Positions 1-7,671 are shown, numbered from the stretch's first letter. The stretch is 64,000 nt of DNA from an uncultured Mediterranea sp. (GCF_902493215.1 NZ_CABUOL010000014.1:1-64000); one strand, 5' to 3'. Made by a program: numbers and translations. Notes: generated by a model from the letters alone, not told the origin.

Positions 1-2
1 GC

Positions 3-134
3 AACACCGAGCTGCGCAAGTGCACCCGCGTCACCGAGCTGGCCGTCTACACCGCCGGCGGCACGCTGACGGACGACGGCACCGAGCCTGAACCCGGCGG
101 CGGTGACGACGGACAGGACGAGAGCCCGCTGTAA
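3..134 (+). CDS. C-terminal fragment of a possible HU-like DNA-binding protein (partial)
   Basis: An open frame enters from the left edge and ends with TAA at 132-134, giving about 43 residues. The last part is a low-complexity acidic/glycine tail (EPEPGGGDDGQDESPL). In Bacteroides, HU/IHF-like proteins with Gly/Asp/Pro-rich tails often sit immediately before a smalltalk gene, as here, which is the main reason for the call. No diagnostic HU fold residues lie inside the window, so the family is inferred from tail and context only. Confidence 0.4.
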   Translation, partial: NTELRKCTRVTELAVYTAGGTLTDDGTEPEPGGGDDGQDESPL

Positions 135-137
135 CAC

Positions 138-282
138 AGCGGTGAGCGGTGAACGGTGGATATTTAGCGGTGAGCGGTGAACGGTTAGCGGTTAGTATAC
201 TCACCACTAACCACTAATCACTGACCACTAATCAACGCCACCTACCGCTCACCACTAACCACTAACCGTTAACCACTAACCC
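138..282. repeat. GGTGA / CACTAAC mirror-repeat spacer
   Basis: A G-rich left part holds two identical 20-bp copies (138-157 and 166-185) of a GCGGTGAGCGGTGAACGGT-type sequence. A C-rich right part (about 203-282) is made of many variants of CACTAAC. The two halves are imperfect reverse complements, so the spacer can fold into a long degenerate hairpin. It separates the HU-like gene end from smalltalk and contains no credible ORF. Confidence 0.8.
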
Positions 283-290
283 CTAAAAAC

Positions 291-389
291 ATGGACAAGA
301 AAACTATTTGGAAAACCATCATCCAGACGCTGGTCACCATCCTGACCGCCATTGGAACTACGCTGGGCATCACCAGCTGCATGATGTAG
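291..389 (+). CDS. smalltalk protein (32 aa)
   Basis: ATG at 291 and TAG at 387-389 give a 32-residue protein with a basic start (MDKKTIWK) and a hydrophobic stretch with alternating Ile/Leu/Thr ending ...GITSCMM. This matches the Bacteroidales smalltalk small-protein family as I know it, which typically lies between an HU-like gene and an N-acetylmuramoyl-L-alanine amidase. Its function is not established. Here no amidase follows; a terminator comes 40 bp downstream instead. Confidence 0.8.
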   Translation: MDKKTIWKTIIQTLVTILTAIGTTLGITSCMM

Positions 390-428
390 CCCTGCCGCTG
401 CATGCGACGACACAAGCACTGAATAAAA

Positions 429-463
429 CACCCGCTGCCTCGGAGAAGAATGAGGGGCGGGTG
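429..463 (+). terminator. Rho-independent terminator after smalltalk
   Basis: CACCCGC (429-435) pairs with GCGGGTG (457-463), extended by CCTC/GAGG inside, and is followed by a T-rich tract. It closes the smalltalk unit on the + strand. Confidence 0.75.
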
Positions 464-556
464 ATTTGTTATATAATTCAATAAATATTACTTTACGGTG
501 GTTGAACTGACCCTTATTTCATTGACTCAAAATTTTAGGCCGTGTTAAATTCACGA

Positions 557-1162
557 TTATCCGATATTATGATTCTTATATAAATAATCTATCATTGTAT
601 AAAATTCTCCCAAGCATGTTTGGGTGTCATCTAAATGATGAATAATATCATCTTCGGTTGACATCTCATCAGTAAAAAAATCTATCAATACCTTTCTTTG
701 GCTGACTAATGTCCTTGAATTCAGATTGTAGATTGTTATTGCTTCATCCCCCCTTGCATCTGCACCGTGAATAACTCCATCCATCGTATACCAAAAATGA
801 CTGGCACAATCAGTCTCCAAAGGCGACAAGAGCGTAGCAGTAAAAATATTCCCTTTTTTGTGCCCGCATTGAGGCTCAATTCCATCCGACAGATACTTTA
901 TACAAGAAGCATGCAGATTATTATAATCCAGTTCCAGACTTTTATACAAAGGATTACCCTTAGGCTTGAAATGCTCTATGTGACTATCTGCATTGGTTAT
1001 GCGACGTTCACAATAACAACACAAATGCTTCTGCTCTGCAATCAAAGAATTTTTCAAATCTTGCTTGGTAACGTCCTTCAAATCTTTATACCCAAGCCTG
1101 GGATTATCACGTTTCCATTTAGTAAAAGAAAAGGGTTCGGAAATTTTTATTATATACTTCAT
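557..1162 (-). CDS. ptuB: PtuB-like HNH endonuclease of a Septu-type defence pair
   Basis: This 201-residue protein begins with the MKYIIKISEP-type N-terminus of the TIGR02646 / retron-Ec78 HNH family. It carries a CCYC cluster (48-51), a central SHIEHFKPK (60-68) and downstream Cys/His (LHASC 83-87, CGHKKG 99-104), the layout of an HNH nuclease with zinc-binding cysteines. The start codon overlaps the stop of the upstream ATPase gene by one base (TGATG), so translation is probably coupled. In Septu systems the ATPase controls the HNH nuclease, which cuts DNA on phage attack. The family is well supported; activity and trigger are inferred. Confidence 0.85.
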   Translation of the reverse strand: MKYIIKISEPFSFTKWKRDNPRLGYKDLKDVTKQDLKNSLIAEQKHLCCYCERRITNADSHIEHFKPKGNPLYKSLELDYNNLHASCIKYLSDGIEPQCGHKKGNIFTATLLSPLETDCASHFWYTMDGVIHGADARGDEAITIYNLNSRTLVSQRKVLIDFFTDEMSTEDDIIHHLDDTQTCLGEFYTMIDYLYKNHNIG

Positions 1163-2436
1163 CAGAGTGAACGGGATTTAATTTCTATGAACTTACGAAT
1201 TTTCACCAAATCAGGAAAATCAGGCGAAAGAGCTTCCAAATCGCCACATAACTTTTTAGCTTTCTCCAACTCACCGTCATGAATGGCCTTATACAAGTCA
1301 GGCAACAATTCTTTTTCTATCGCATAAGGCAATTCATTAGAAATCATCATAATATCCTTTAAAATAACAGAAACCGGTAGCGCATAACCACTTGAACTAC
1401 GTAAGACCTCTACTTTCCCATCTGCCGAAGACAATATTCTGAGCTGTTTGCTTTGAACATTGGTAATAACTAAAGGTGAATGGGTCGTAACTATAAACTG
1501 TATATTCGGAAAAGTTTCACACAACTTTGCGGCTATCTCTGTTTGCCATTGCGGATGCAAATGTAAATCCAATTCATCAATCAAGACAATGCCTTCCCCT
1601 TGTAGAGGATCATCCATTGTAGGATTGGCTAATGTCAGTCTTCGGCATAAATCACCGACTAAAGCCATATAAATCTTTTCTCCATCGGACAACTGGTTCA
1701 CATTAAGAGAAAACCCATTCTTTTCAATCCGCATCTGTAACGGATTTCTTGTCACACGAATTCCATCAAATGCCGGCATAAAAATTCGTATAGCTCTCCG
1801 CACAGTTTCAAGCGCCCTATCTGGATGAAAACGATTCTGATTGCCCCTATTGAACAGACTATATGATTCCCTCAATTTCTCATTTTCAATATCCTCTTGA
1901 TTTCTATACCATTCAAAGAAATTCCTAAAGTTGGCATCTCCTCTAAGTGAATTTTCATAAGTCTCAAACAAATCAAAGATATGAGACTTCTTGATTCGCA
2001 AAGGAATATCTACTACAGCACGACGCACTCCATATTTTACAAGAACAGGCAAAGATGTCCGTTTCTGGGTCTGTTCTATATTTCCCCTTAAGATTTCGCA
2101 ATACTGGTTCAGATCTCTTAAATCTGTTGCATACTCTTTTGTAAAACCTTTCTGTGCTTTGCTGGGTATAGATAAAGAAGAAATATTATCAAAATTTGCG
2201 TCTATATGCCCACCGTTACTACCATTATAAATTTCATCATCTGCTATATACGAACCTTGACCTTTAATATTGCGCACTCTCGCTATTATCCAGCTTAAGG
2301 TAATAGAAATTGCATCCAAAATAGTTGATTTCCCAGAGCCATTAGCTCCAACTATGACAGTCAGATTTCTATCAAAATCCAAATGGACGTCTTGGCATCC
2401 TCTAAAATTCAAGATTCTTATTTCATTTAATCTCAT
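1162..2436 (-). CDS. ptuA: PtuA-like SMC/ABC-type AAA ATPase of a Septu-type defence pair
   Basis: This 424-residue ATPase has a Walker A (GANGSGKST, 30-38), an ABC-like signature LSDGEK (249-254), a Walker B IVLIDELD (283-290) and an H-loop TTHSP (317-321). The region between Walker A and signature is only about 210 residues and lacks the long coiled coil of RecF/SMC proteins. It is the first gene of a two-gene unit with the HNH nuclease. A promoter-like TAAATTTG lies 44 bp upstream. Low GC relative to the housekeeping genes suggests acquisition. It could be called a generic AAA_21/OLD-like ATPase, but the coupling to a TIGR02646-type HNH protein makes PtuA the best name. Confidence 0.85.
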   Translation of the reverse strand: MRLNEIRILNFRGCQDVHLDFDRNLTVIVGANGSGKSTILDAISITLSWIIARVRNIKGQGSYIADDEIYNGSNGGHIDANFDNISSLSIPSKAQKGFTKEYATDLRDLNQYCEILRGNIEQTQKRTSLPVLVKYGVRRAVVDIPLRIKKSHIFDLFETYENSLRGDANFRNFFEWYRNQEDIENEKLRESYSLFNRGNQNRFHPDRALETVRRAIRIFMPAFDGIRVTRNPLQMRIEKNGFSLNVNQLSDGEKIYMALVGDLCRRLTLANPTMDDPLQGEGIVLIDELDLHLHPQWQTEIAAKLCETFPNIQFIVTTHSPLVITNVQSKQLRILSSADGKVEVLRSSSGYALPVSVILKDIMMISNELPYAIEKELLPDLYKAIHDGELEKAKKLCGDLEALSPDFPDLVKIRKFIEIKSRSL

Positions 2437-2479
2437 ATCTCATTATTTATATTCCAAGTTTGGATAATTGTGCAGAATG

Positions 2480-2487
2480 CAAATTTA
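2480..2487 (-). promoter_or_regulatory. -7 box for ptuAB
   Basis: On the minus strand TAAATTTG fits the Bacteroides -7 consensus TAnnTTTG, with a TTGC about 21 bp upstream. It lies 44 bp before the ptuA ATG. Confidence 0.5.
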
Positions 2488-2830
2488 GAAAACTTTTTCA
2501 GAAGCTTTGCAATAATCCCCCTATTTTATTGAAAACGCATCATACACTATGCACCGCGACAAATGACAAATATAATTAGTGAAATACCTATAAAACAATA
2601 CACAAATGATCCTGCTATATATTTGATAATTTTGCACATACAAGTTACCTCGTCAACTTTACCAGGCAGCATTAGATGCAGTTTCACTTGAAATATTCAC
2701 TACCATCTGATAAATTAATGAAAAAGAGGAAGGGAAACGAAAATGCTCATTTTATCTATCCCAATGTGTTATTTACGCACAATTATATATTTAATTATAA
2801 GAACTTTATTATAGATATATAATTAATTTA
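2488..2830. other. AT-rich intergenic stretch without a gene
   Basis: About 340 bp between the ptuA promoter and the next + strand promoter. There is one extra + strand -7-like box (TAATTTTG, 2627-2634) but no ORF of convincing length behind it. A 24-codon frame starting at 2716 has no recognisable feature and is not called. Confidence 0.5.
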
Positions 2831-2838
2831 TACCTTTG
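2831..2838 (+). promoter_or_regulatory. -7 box for the structured RNA / downstream gene
   Basis: TACCTTTG matches the Bacteroides -7 consensus and is set in a very AT-rich upstream region. The predicted start near 2843-2845 falls exactly at the beginning of the folded segment. Confidence 0.6.
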
Positions 2839-2842
2839 TAGC

Positions 2843-3050
2843 GATTTAGCAGCAATGCTATTTCAAGACATACTATTGAACTTTAGCGTTTGCTATTGTT
2901 TTGGGCTGATAAAATCGCCAATTTAATCAATGCCCCAATTAACAATAAGTAAATGCTCACGATATGCGTGGGCGTACTTTGTTATGGGGCAAGGTGTTTG
3001 GCGATACCTATCAGCGTAGCATAGTATTTGCTCACGCTTAATTTTTATAT
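2843..3050 (+). ncRNA. Structured RNA candidate: two small hairpins plus a ~150-nt rod
   Basis: Read by eye, the segment folds into three elements. (1) A 5-bp hairpin with a GCAA tetraloop (2847-2851/2856-2860). (2) A 5-bp hairpin (2862-2866/2876-2880). (3) A long rod built of nested pairs: 2885-2889/3034-3038, 2905-2910/3010-3015, 2914-2921/2998-3005, 2931-2937/2985-2991, 2941-2944/2980-2983, 2947-2951/2975-2979, and an apical 7-bp stem 2955-2961/2967-2973. A -7 box lies just before it, and TTAATTTTTATATT follows the rod. It may be an independent small RNA or the leader of the gene at 3073. I cannot name a known family with confidence. Confidence 0.6.
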
Positions 3051-3072
3051 TATCACATAAAATTATACCAAT

Positions 3073-3726
3073 ATGAAACAATTATTAATTTTGCTATTTT
3101 TTTATTCCTTGGTTAATTTTCAGGAATCGTTAGCACAAACATTATCCTCATCAAAATTCTCTTACGAAGGGAACACTGCTGATTTTATACAAAAATTGGA
3201 AAAATATGTAGCCTTAGATACTAATCTAAGGATAGAGTACATAAATACAGAGAAGAATGAAATAATAATAAGTGGTATTTATGAACCCTCAAATAATGGA
3301 TTAAATGCAACTATATTTGATATATTAAAACCATACATTAGTTATCACATTGAAATTACATGTAAAGGAAACGAGTGTTCATATAACTTCAAAAATATAA
3401 TGTACTATTTTAAATCATCTTATGGAGATGTTTCTTCTTTACCTGCAAAATTCTTAGACGAAGTTGAAATAGAATTAAATGAGATAATAAATAATAAATC
3501 ACAATTCATCATTGACAAATCATTTGAATATTCTATGGAGTCTACAGAAGAAAGGATGAATAGTTTTAAAAGAGTAGCAGATGATAAGAATCAGAAAAAA
3601 AGTATTAGAAAAAAGAACCTAAAATTGTACAATGAATATGTGATAAAAAATAAAGTTTATAAGAAAATCAAATCTGATATAGGAATAATGTTTTCCAAAA
3701 CGTATTTTCAATTAACAAAGTTATAA
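3073..3726 (+). CDS. Secreted protein of unknown function, DUF4468-like
   Basis: 217 residues with a clear signal peptide (hydrophobic LLILLFFYSL, cleavage near ESLA-QT). The part that follows alternates strands and charged turns (LEKYVALDTNLRIEYI... IIISGIY... ISYHIEITCKGNECSYNFKN), resembling the small TBP-like DUF4468 domain common in Bacteroides. The C-terminal third is Lys-rich and helical. Codon use is strongly AT-biased, unlike the genes beyond the tRNAs. It starts 23 bp after the structured RNA and is followed 18 bp later by a second secreted protein, so the pair is probably one transcript. Function unknown. Confidence 0.6.
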   Translation: MKQLLILLFFYSLVNFQESLAQTLSSSKFSYEGNTADFIQKLEKYVALDTNLRIEYINTEKNEIIISGIYEPSNNGLNATIFDILKPYISYHIEITCKGNECSYNFKNIMYYFKSSYGDVSSLPAKFLDEVEIELNEIINNKSQFIIDKSFEYSMESTEERMNSFKRVADDKNQKKSIRKKNLKLYNEYVIKNKVYKKIKSDIGIMFSKTYFQLTKL

Positions 3727-3744
3727 AAACAAACCAAAACATTT

Positions 3745-4545
3745 ATGATTGACACAAGTTTGAAATTCATAATAATTATAATGATACAATTCTTATTTGT
3801 TGGAAATTGTATTGCGCAAAATGTAGAATTAGTAGATTTATTGAAAACCATTAATTGGAATAGTCAAAACACAGATTTATATCGTTCAATACAGAAAAAC
3901 ATTGAAAAATGTAAATATACAGAATGGAAAGAAGAAAATACATCAGGAGAGTATAAATTTAAAGATGTGTTTATTGGAAGCATCCAACTATCATCTGCAC
4001 CCATTAGAATAAATAACTCTACTAAAAAAATTCATAGGATAAACTTTATAATAAACTCAAAAGGGGGAAATGATGATATAGAAAATAAAATCTCAAAATA
4101 CATATCAACAAATTGGGAAAATGAAATTAGAAATACTATTAATGATGAAAAAACTATTATCCATTTAATTAAACAAGTAATAACACAAGACTATATACTC
4201 AAATACTCCTGCATTTCTACACCAAATGATACTGACTATATTCTAAGTATAGAACCGTTGTCATATTATGAAGTCGAATCAAATAAAATTCAAGTACACC
4301 AAAATACCAACAATATAACTCCACCAATAGTTGAATCTTTCTCAATAACACAAGATAATGATATTATCATAAAAGAAAAAGAATCGGACTATCGAATGTA
4401 TTATAAAAAGAAGTTACATCCTACCCAAAATGGAAATATTATATTTTTCGAAGGAGGAATGGTTTGTTATCGTCCTAAACACTTTGACATAGTTTATGGG
4501 CTAAATTCTTTTATAGCATCTTATCCTATTAAACAAAAAAAATAA
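3745..4545 (+). CDS. Secreted protein of unknown function
   Basis: 266 residues, with an N-terminal hydrophobic stretch (FIIIIMIQFLFVG) and likely cleavage after CIAQ. I recognise no domain; the sequence is rich in Asn, Ile and Lys and ends with an IFFEGGMVCYRPKHFDIVYG segment. It lies 18 bp after another AT-rich secreted protein, in the same orientation, with a terminator downstream. The pair could be host-interacting or periplasmic accessory proteins carried by the same island as PtuAB, but nothing in the sequence assigns a role. Confidence 0.6.
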   Translation: MIDTSLKFIIIIMIQFLFVGNCIAQNVELVDLLKTINWNSQNTDLYRSIQKNIEKCKYTEWKEENTSGEYKFKDVFIGSIQLSSAPIRINNSTKKIHRINFIINSKGGNDDIENKISKYISTNWENEIRNTINDEKTIIHLIKQVITQDYILKYSCISTPNDTDYILSIEPLSYYEVESNKIQVHQNTNNITPPIVESFSITQDNDIIIKEKESDYRMYYKKKLHPTQNGNIIFFEGGMVCYRPKHFDIVYGLNSFIASYPIKQKK

Positions 4546-4671
4546 ATATTTTGCTTTTACATCCAACCTTTTTAGGCAATTTCTTCCCCAAAGGGGTATA
4601 GGGTACGCTCCACCCCCTAATAGTTGAAAATTGCAGCATATATAAAAGCAAATACAGCATATCAGCATAGA

Positions 4672-4702
4672 GAAACCATCTTCACTGCAAGGTGGCTTTT
4701 TT
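4672..4702 (+). terminator. Terminator of the secreted-protein pair
   Basis: ACCATCTT pairs with AAGGTGGC (with G-T wobbles) around a short loop and is followed by TTTTTTATT on the + strand. Confidence 0.6.
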
Positions 4703-4761
4703 ATTGCCACATAAACAGCCCATAACAACTTTGTTTATGCTATGTTTATGTATATAAAGAA

Positions 4762-4794
4762 AACTCCTTGCAAGTCGTTATCTTACAAGGAGTT
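4762..4794 (-). terminator. Terminator of the tRNA-Gly/tRNA-Leu transcript
   Basis: AACTCCTTG and CAAGGAGTT form a 9-bp stem; on the minus strand it is followed by TTTTCTTTATAT, directly downstream of the tRNA-Leu 3' end. Confidence 0.7.
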
Positions 4795-4810
4795 ACACAA
4801 TACATATCTG

Positions 4811-4895
4811 TACTCGAAGCGGGACTTGAACCCGCACAGCCGCAATGGCCAAGGGATTTTAAGTCCCTCGTGTCTACCGATTCCACCATTCGAGC
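4811..4895 (-). tRNA. tRNA-Leu (anticodon TAA)
   Basis: An 85-nt cloverleaf with a long variable arm. The acceptor GCTCGAA pairs with TTCGAGT, the anticodon stem GGGAC/ATCCC surrounds TTAAA with TAA as anticodon, and the T arm GCGGGTTCAAGTCCCGC is present. The CCA end is not encoded (ACAG follows). Confidence 0.92.
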
Positions 4896-4901
4896 ATCCT
4901 T

Positions 4902-4977
4902 TGGAGCGGAAAACGAGACTCGAACTCGCGACCCCAACCTTGGCAAGGTTGTGCTCTACCAACTGAGCTATTTCCGC
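4902..4977 (-). tRNA. tRNA-Gly (anticodon GCC)
   Basis: The acceptor GCGGAAA pairs with TTTCCGC, followed by discriminator T and an encoded CCA (4904-4902). Anticodon loop TTGCCAA gives GCC, and a normal D arm (AGCTCAGTTGGTAGAGC) is present. It is the first gene of a two-tRNA transcript. Confidence 0.94.
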
Positions 4978-5070
4978 AAACTGTGTCCGAAAAAGGACGG
5001 GTGCAAAGATAAGCAGTTTCGACATTACAGCCAAACTTTTCCGACATATTTTTTCAGTCAGACCGTCACC

Positions 5071-6411
5071 TCACCGTCCCAGCAAAGCTTTTTCGGCCTG
5101 ATCCATCGTGGAGAAGTTGAAGCCCTCGACGACCTGATCCATCAACTGGGCGATGCGGTCGTTGCACAGGTTGCCGATGCTGCCCTCGTGGGTGTGGTGC
5201 ACCTGCTTGTGAGGCGTAAAACGTCCGGCTTCGATGTCGAGCCCCACCTTCTTGTAGGCGTCGCGGAAGGGCATGCCCTCGCGCGCCAGGCGGTTGACTT
5301 CCTCCACGCTGAAGATGAGCGAGTAGCGGTCGTCGTCGAGGATGTGGTCGTTCACCTTGATTTCGTTCATGATGTAGGTGGTCATCTGCAGGCAGTCCTT
5401 CAGTTCCTGGAAGGCAGGCAGGAAGACTTCCTTGATGATTTGCAGGTCGCGGAAGTAGCCGGAAGGCAGATTGTTGGCAATCATCATAATCTGCTGGGGC
5501 AACGACTGGAGCTTGTTGCACTTGGCACGGGTCAGCTCGAAGACGTCGGGGTTCTTCTTGTGGGGCATGATGCTGGAGCCGGTGGTGCACTCGTCGGGCA
5601 GCTTGACGAAGCCGAAATTCTGGCTGTTGAACAGGCAGGCGTCGAAAGCCAGCTTGGAGAGGGTACCGGCGATGGTGGCCAGGGCGAAGGCTACGTTGCG
5701 CTCCATCTTGCCGCGGCCCATCTGGGCGTAGACGACGTTGTAGTTCATCGAGTCGAAGCCCAGCAGGCGGGTGGTCATCGTACGGTCGAGGGGGAAGGAC
5801 GAACCATAGCCGGCGGCCGAACCGAGGGGGTTGCGGTTGCACATGCGGAAGGCGGCCTGCAGGAACATCATGTCGTCCACGAGGCTCTCGGCATAGGCGC
5901 CGAACCACAGGCCGAAGGACGAGGGCATGGCTATCTGCAAGTGGGTATAGCCGGGCATGAGGACGTCCTTGTAACGGTCGCTCTGACGGATGAGCACGCC
6001 GAAGAGCTGCTCGACGGCCAGGGCGATGTCCTTGATCTGCTCGCGGGTGAAGAGCTTGAGGTCGAGCAGCACCTGGTCGTTGCGCGAACGGCCGCTATGT
6101 ATCTTCTTGCCCACGTCGCCCAGCTTGCGGGTAAGCATGAGCTCTACCTGCGAATGGACATCCTCGACACCGTCTTCGATGACGAACTCGCCCCGCTCGG
6201 CCAGGGCATAGATCTGCTTCAGCTCGGCCAGGAGCTGCTCCAGCTCGGCCTTCTCGAGCAACCCGATGCTCTGGAGCATGGTGATGTGGGCCATGGAGCC
6301 CAGCACGTCGTGCTTGGCCAGGTAGAGGTCCATTTCGCGGTCGCGCCCCACGGTGAAGCGCTCGATATCCTTGTTTACTTGTACTGATTTTTCCCAAAGT
6401 TTCTGTGCCAT
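5071..6411 (-). CDS. argH: Argininosuccinate lyase
   Basis: Splits argininosuccinate into arginine and fumarate, the last step of arginine synthesis, in the cytoplasm. The 446-residue protein has the fumarase/aspartase superfamily signature GSSIMPHKKNPD in the second half, the HSGRSRNDQV block and the GYTHLQ motif. The ATG at 6411 was chosen over an upstream GTG because GAGGAGG stands about 8 bases before it. It follows the SRPBCC gene by 25 bp on the same strand. The two tRNAs lie beyond its stop. Confidence 0.96.
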   Translation of the reverse strand: MAQKLWEKSVQVNKDIERFTVGRDREMDLYLAKHDVLGSMAHITMLQSIGLLEKAELEQLLAELKQIYALAERGEFVIEDGVEDVHSQVELMLTRKLGDVGKKIHSGRSRNDQVLLDLKLFTREQIKDIALAVEQLFGVLIRQSDRYKDVLMPGYTHLQIAMPSSFGLWFGAYAESLVDDMMFLQAAFRMCNRNPLGSAAGYGSSFPLDRTMTTRLLGFDSMNYNVVYAQMGRGKMERNVAFALATIAGTLSKLAFDACLFNSQNFGFVKLPDECTTGSSIMPHKKNPDVFELTRAKCNKLQSLPQQIMMIANNLPSGYFRDLQIIKEVFLPAFQELKDCLQMTTYIMNEIKVNDHILDDDRYSLIFSVEEVNRLAREGMPFRDAYKKVGLDIEAGRFTPHKQVHHTHEGSIGNLCNDRIAQLMDQVVEGFNFSTMDQAEKALLGR

Positions 6412-6436
6412 GTCTCTTTTCCTCCTCACAAAACGG

Positions 6437-6847
6437 TTAATATTGTATCAGGGCCAGCATGTCGGCCATCTTTTCCAGTCCCTCCTGCAAGGGCTTCTGC
6501 ACCATGGCTTTCATGAAGGGGTTGAGCTCCATGCCGATGGTGAGCTTCATCTTGCACTCGGCCTCGCCCGTGGACACAATCTGTATCCACAGGTTGAAGG
6601 GCAGCGGCGAGGTGGTGGTGCCGAACTTGATGCACTTCTCGGGCTCGCGTTCGACAATCTCCAGCGTAATGGTTCCCACGGGGGGCACTTCGACACTAAG
6701 GGTGTCTGCCGTGAACGACAGGTTCTTCACCTTGTCTTCGGGCAGGCGGTCCTTGACTTTCTCCAGATTGCTCAAATCGGACAATTTGCCGTAAACGGCG
6801 CTTTGGGAGGCGGGAATCACCTTTACCCCACTCTCAAACTTCGTCAT
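6437..6847 (-). CDS. SRPBCC-fold (START/Bet v1-like) small protein
   Basis: 136 residues in the preferred frame starting MTKFESGVKV. An upstream extension exists but runs through the pyrE terminator. The pattern of an N-terminal strand, short helices (VYGKLSDLSNLEKVKDRL), a run of antiparallel strands, and a long C-terminal helix (FMKAMVQKPLQEGLEKMADM) is that of polyketide-cyclase/SRPBCC proteins, which bind hydrophobic ligands. No substrate can be inferred. It lies between pyrE and argH on the same strand. Confidence 0.75.
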   Translation of the reverse strand: MTKFESGVKVIPASQSAVYGKLSDLSNLEKVKDRLPEDKVKNLSFTADTLSVEVPPVGTITLEIVEREPEKCIKFGTTTSPLPFNLWIQIVSTGEAECKMKLTIGMELNPFMKAMVQKPLQEGLEKMADMLALIQY

Positions 6848-6876
6848 AAATCCTTCGGTTTTAAGAAAGGCAAAAA

Positions 6877-6915
6877 AAGAACTATCCGGACACAGGCGTT
6901 GTCCGAACAGTTCTT
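6877..6915 (-). terminator. Terminator after pyrE
   Basis: AAGAACTATCCGGACA pairs with TGTCCGAACAGTTCTT (one bulge); on the minus strand a run of seven T follows. Confidence 0.8.
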
Positions 6916-6943
6916 TTCTCACCGTATGTTACAAATCAGTTTT

Positions 6944-7582
6944 TCAGTTCTTGGCATCCCAGTGTGCAGGATCTTTTCTCCATTCGTCCAACGTCGCTAT
7001 ATCTCCTTCTTCGATGTAGCCGGTACGCAGGGCCACGTCGAGCACGGCTTCGTAGTTGGTCAGCGTCACCAGCGTCACCTTGGCATCCTTGAAGGCTTGT
7101 TCGGCCACGGGGAAACCATAGGTATAGGAAGCGACCATGCCGATCACTTCGCATCCGTCGCGGCGGATGGCTTCCACGGCTTTCAGGCTGCTTCCGCCCG
7201 TCGAAACGAGGTCTTCCACCACCACTACCTTCATGCCGGGACGAAGTTCACCCTCGATGAGGTTCTCCAGTCCGTGGTCTTTCGGTTTGGAGCGTACATA
7301 GACAAACGGCAGGTTCAGCGCGTCGGCCACCAATGCGCCCTGGGGAATGGCTCCCGTGGCTACGCCGGCAATGGCATCCACCTGACCGAAACGCTCCAGA
7401 ATCAGTCGCGTGATTTCAATCTTTACAAAATTGCGGAAAGAAGGATAAGAAAGCGTCTTCCGATTATCACAATAGAAAGGGGACTTCCACCCGGACGCCC
7501 ATGTGAAGGGATTGGCCGGTTGAATCTTTACTGCTTTAATTTTCAATAACTTCTCTGCGAACAACTTTTCCAAATTTCTCAT
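6944..7582 (-). CDS. pyrE: Orotate phosphoribosyltransferase
   Basis: Transfers the phosphoribosyl group of PRPP to orotate, giving OMP in pyrimidine synthesis. The 212 residues contain the type I phosphoribosyltransferase PRPP loop VVVVEDLVSTGGSS (about 119-132) and the substrate-side SGWKSPFYCDNR and GVATGAIPQG segments. It has its own promoter-like TACTTTTG 32 bp upstream and a strong terminator after its stop. Confidence 0.96.
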   Translation of the reverse strand: MRNLEKLFAEKLLKIKAVKIQPANPFTWASGWKSPFYCDNRKTLSYPSFRNFVKIEITRLILERFGQVDAIAGVATGAIPQGALVADALNLPFVYVRSKPKDHGLENLIEGELRPGMKVVVVEDLVSTGGSSLKAVEAIRRDGCEVIGMVASYTYGFPVAEQAFKDAKVTLVTLTNYEAVLDVALRTGYIEEGDIATLDEWRKDPAHWDAKN

Positions 7583-7613
7583 AGCGGATTATCATTTATA
7601 ACCAAATATGGTA

Positions 7614-7621
7614 CAAAAGTA
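7614..7621 (-). promoter_or_regulatory. -7 box for pyrE
   Basis: TACTTTTG on the minus strand, 32 bp before the pyrE ATG, in the recX-pyrE gap. Confidence 0.55.
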
Positions 7622-7671
7622 CGGAAACAGAATGAAACTAGAAAAGGAAAACTGGATATTTTTTTCACTCC

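Noticed and set aside
2716..2790. 24-codon frame starting MKKRKGNENAHF
   Set aside because: Too short, no promoter spacing or family resemblance; probably chance in AT-rich DNA.
557..3050. A complete retron (RNA + RT + PtuA + PtuB)
   Set aside because: No frame with reverse-transcriptase motifs (YxDD and the like) exists in 1-4800, and the RNA candidate is divergent from ptuAB rather than upstream in the same direction.
4768..6387. 539-codon open frame on the + strand across the tRNAs and argH
   Set aside because: It runs antisense through two tRNA genes and a clear argH; composition is that of a shadow frame in GC-rich DNA.
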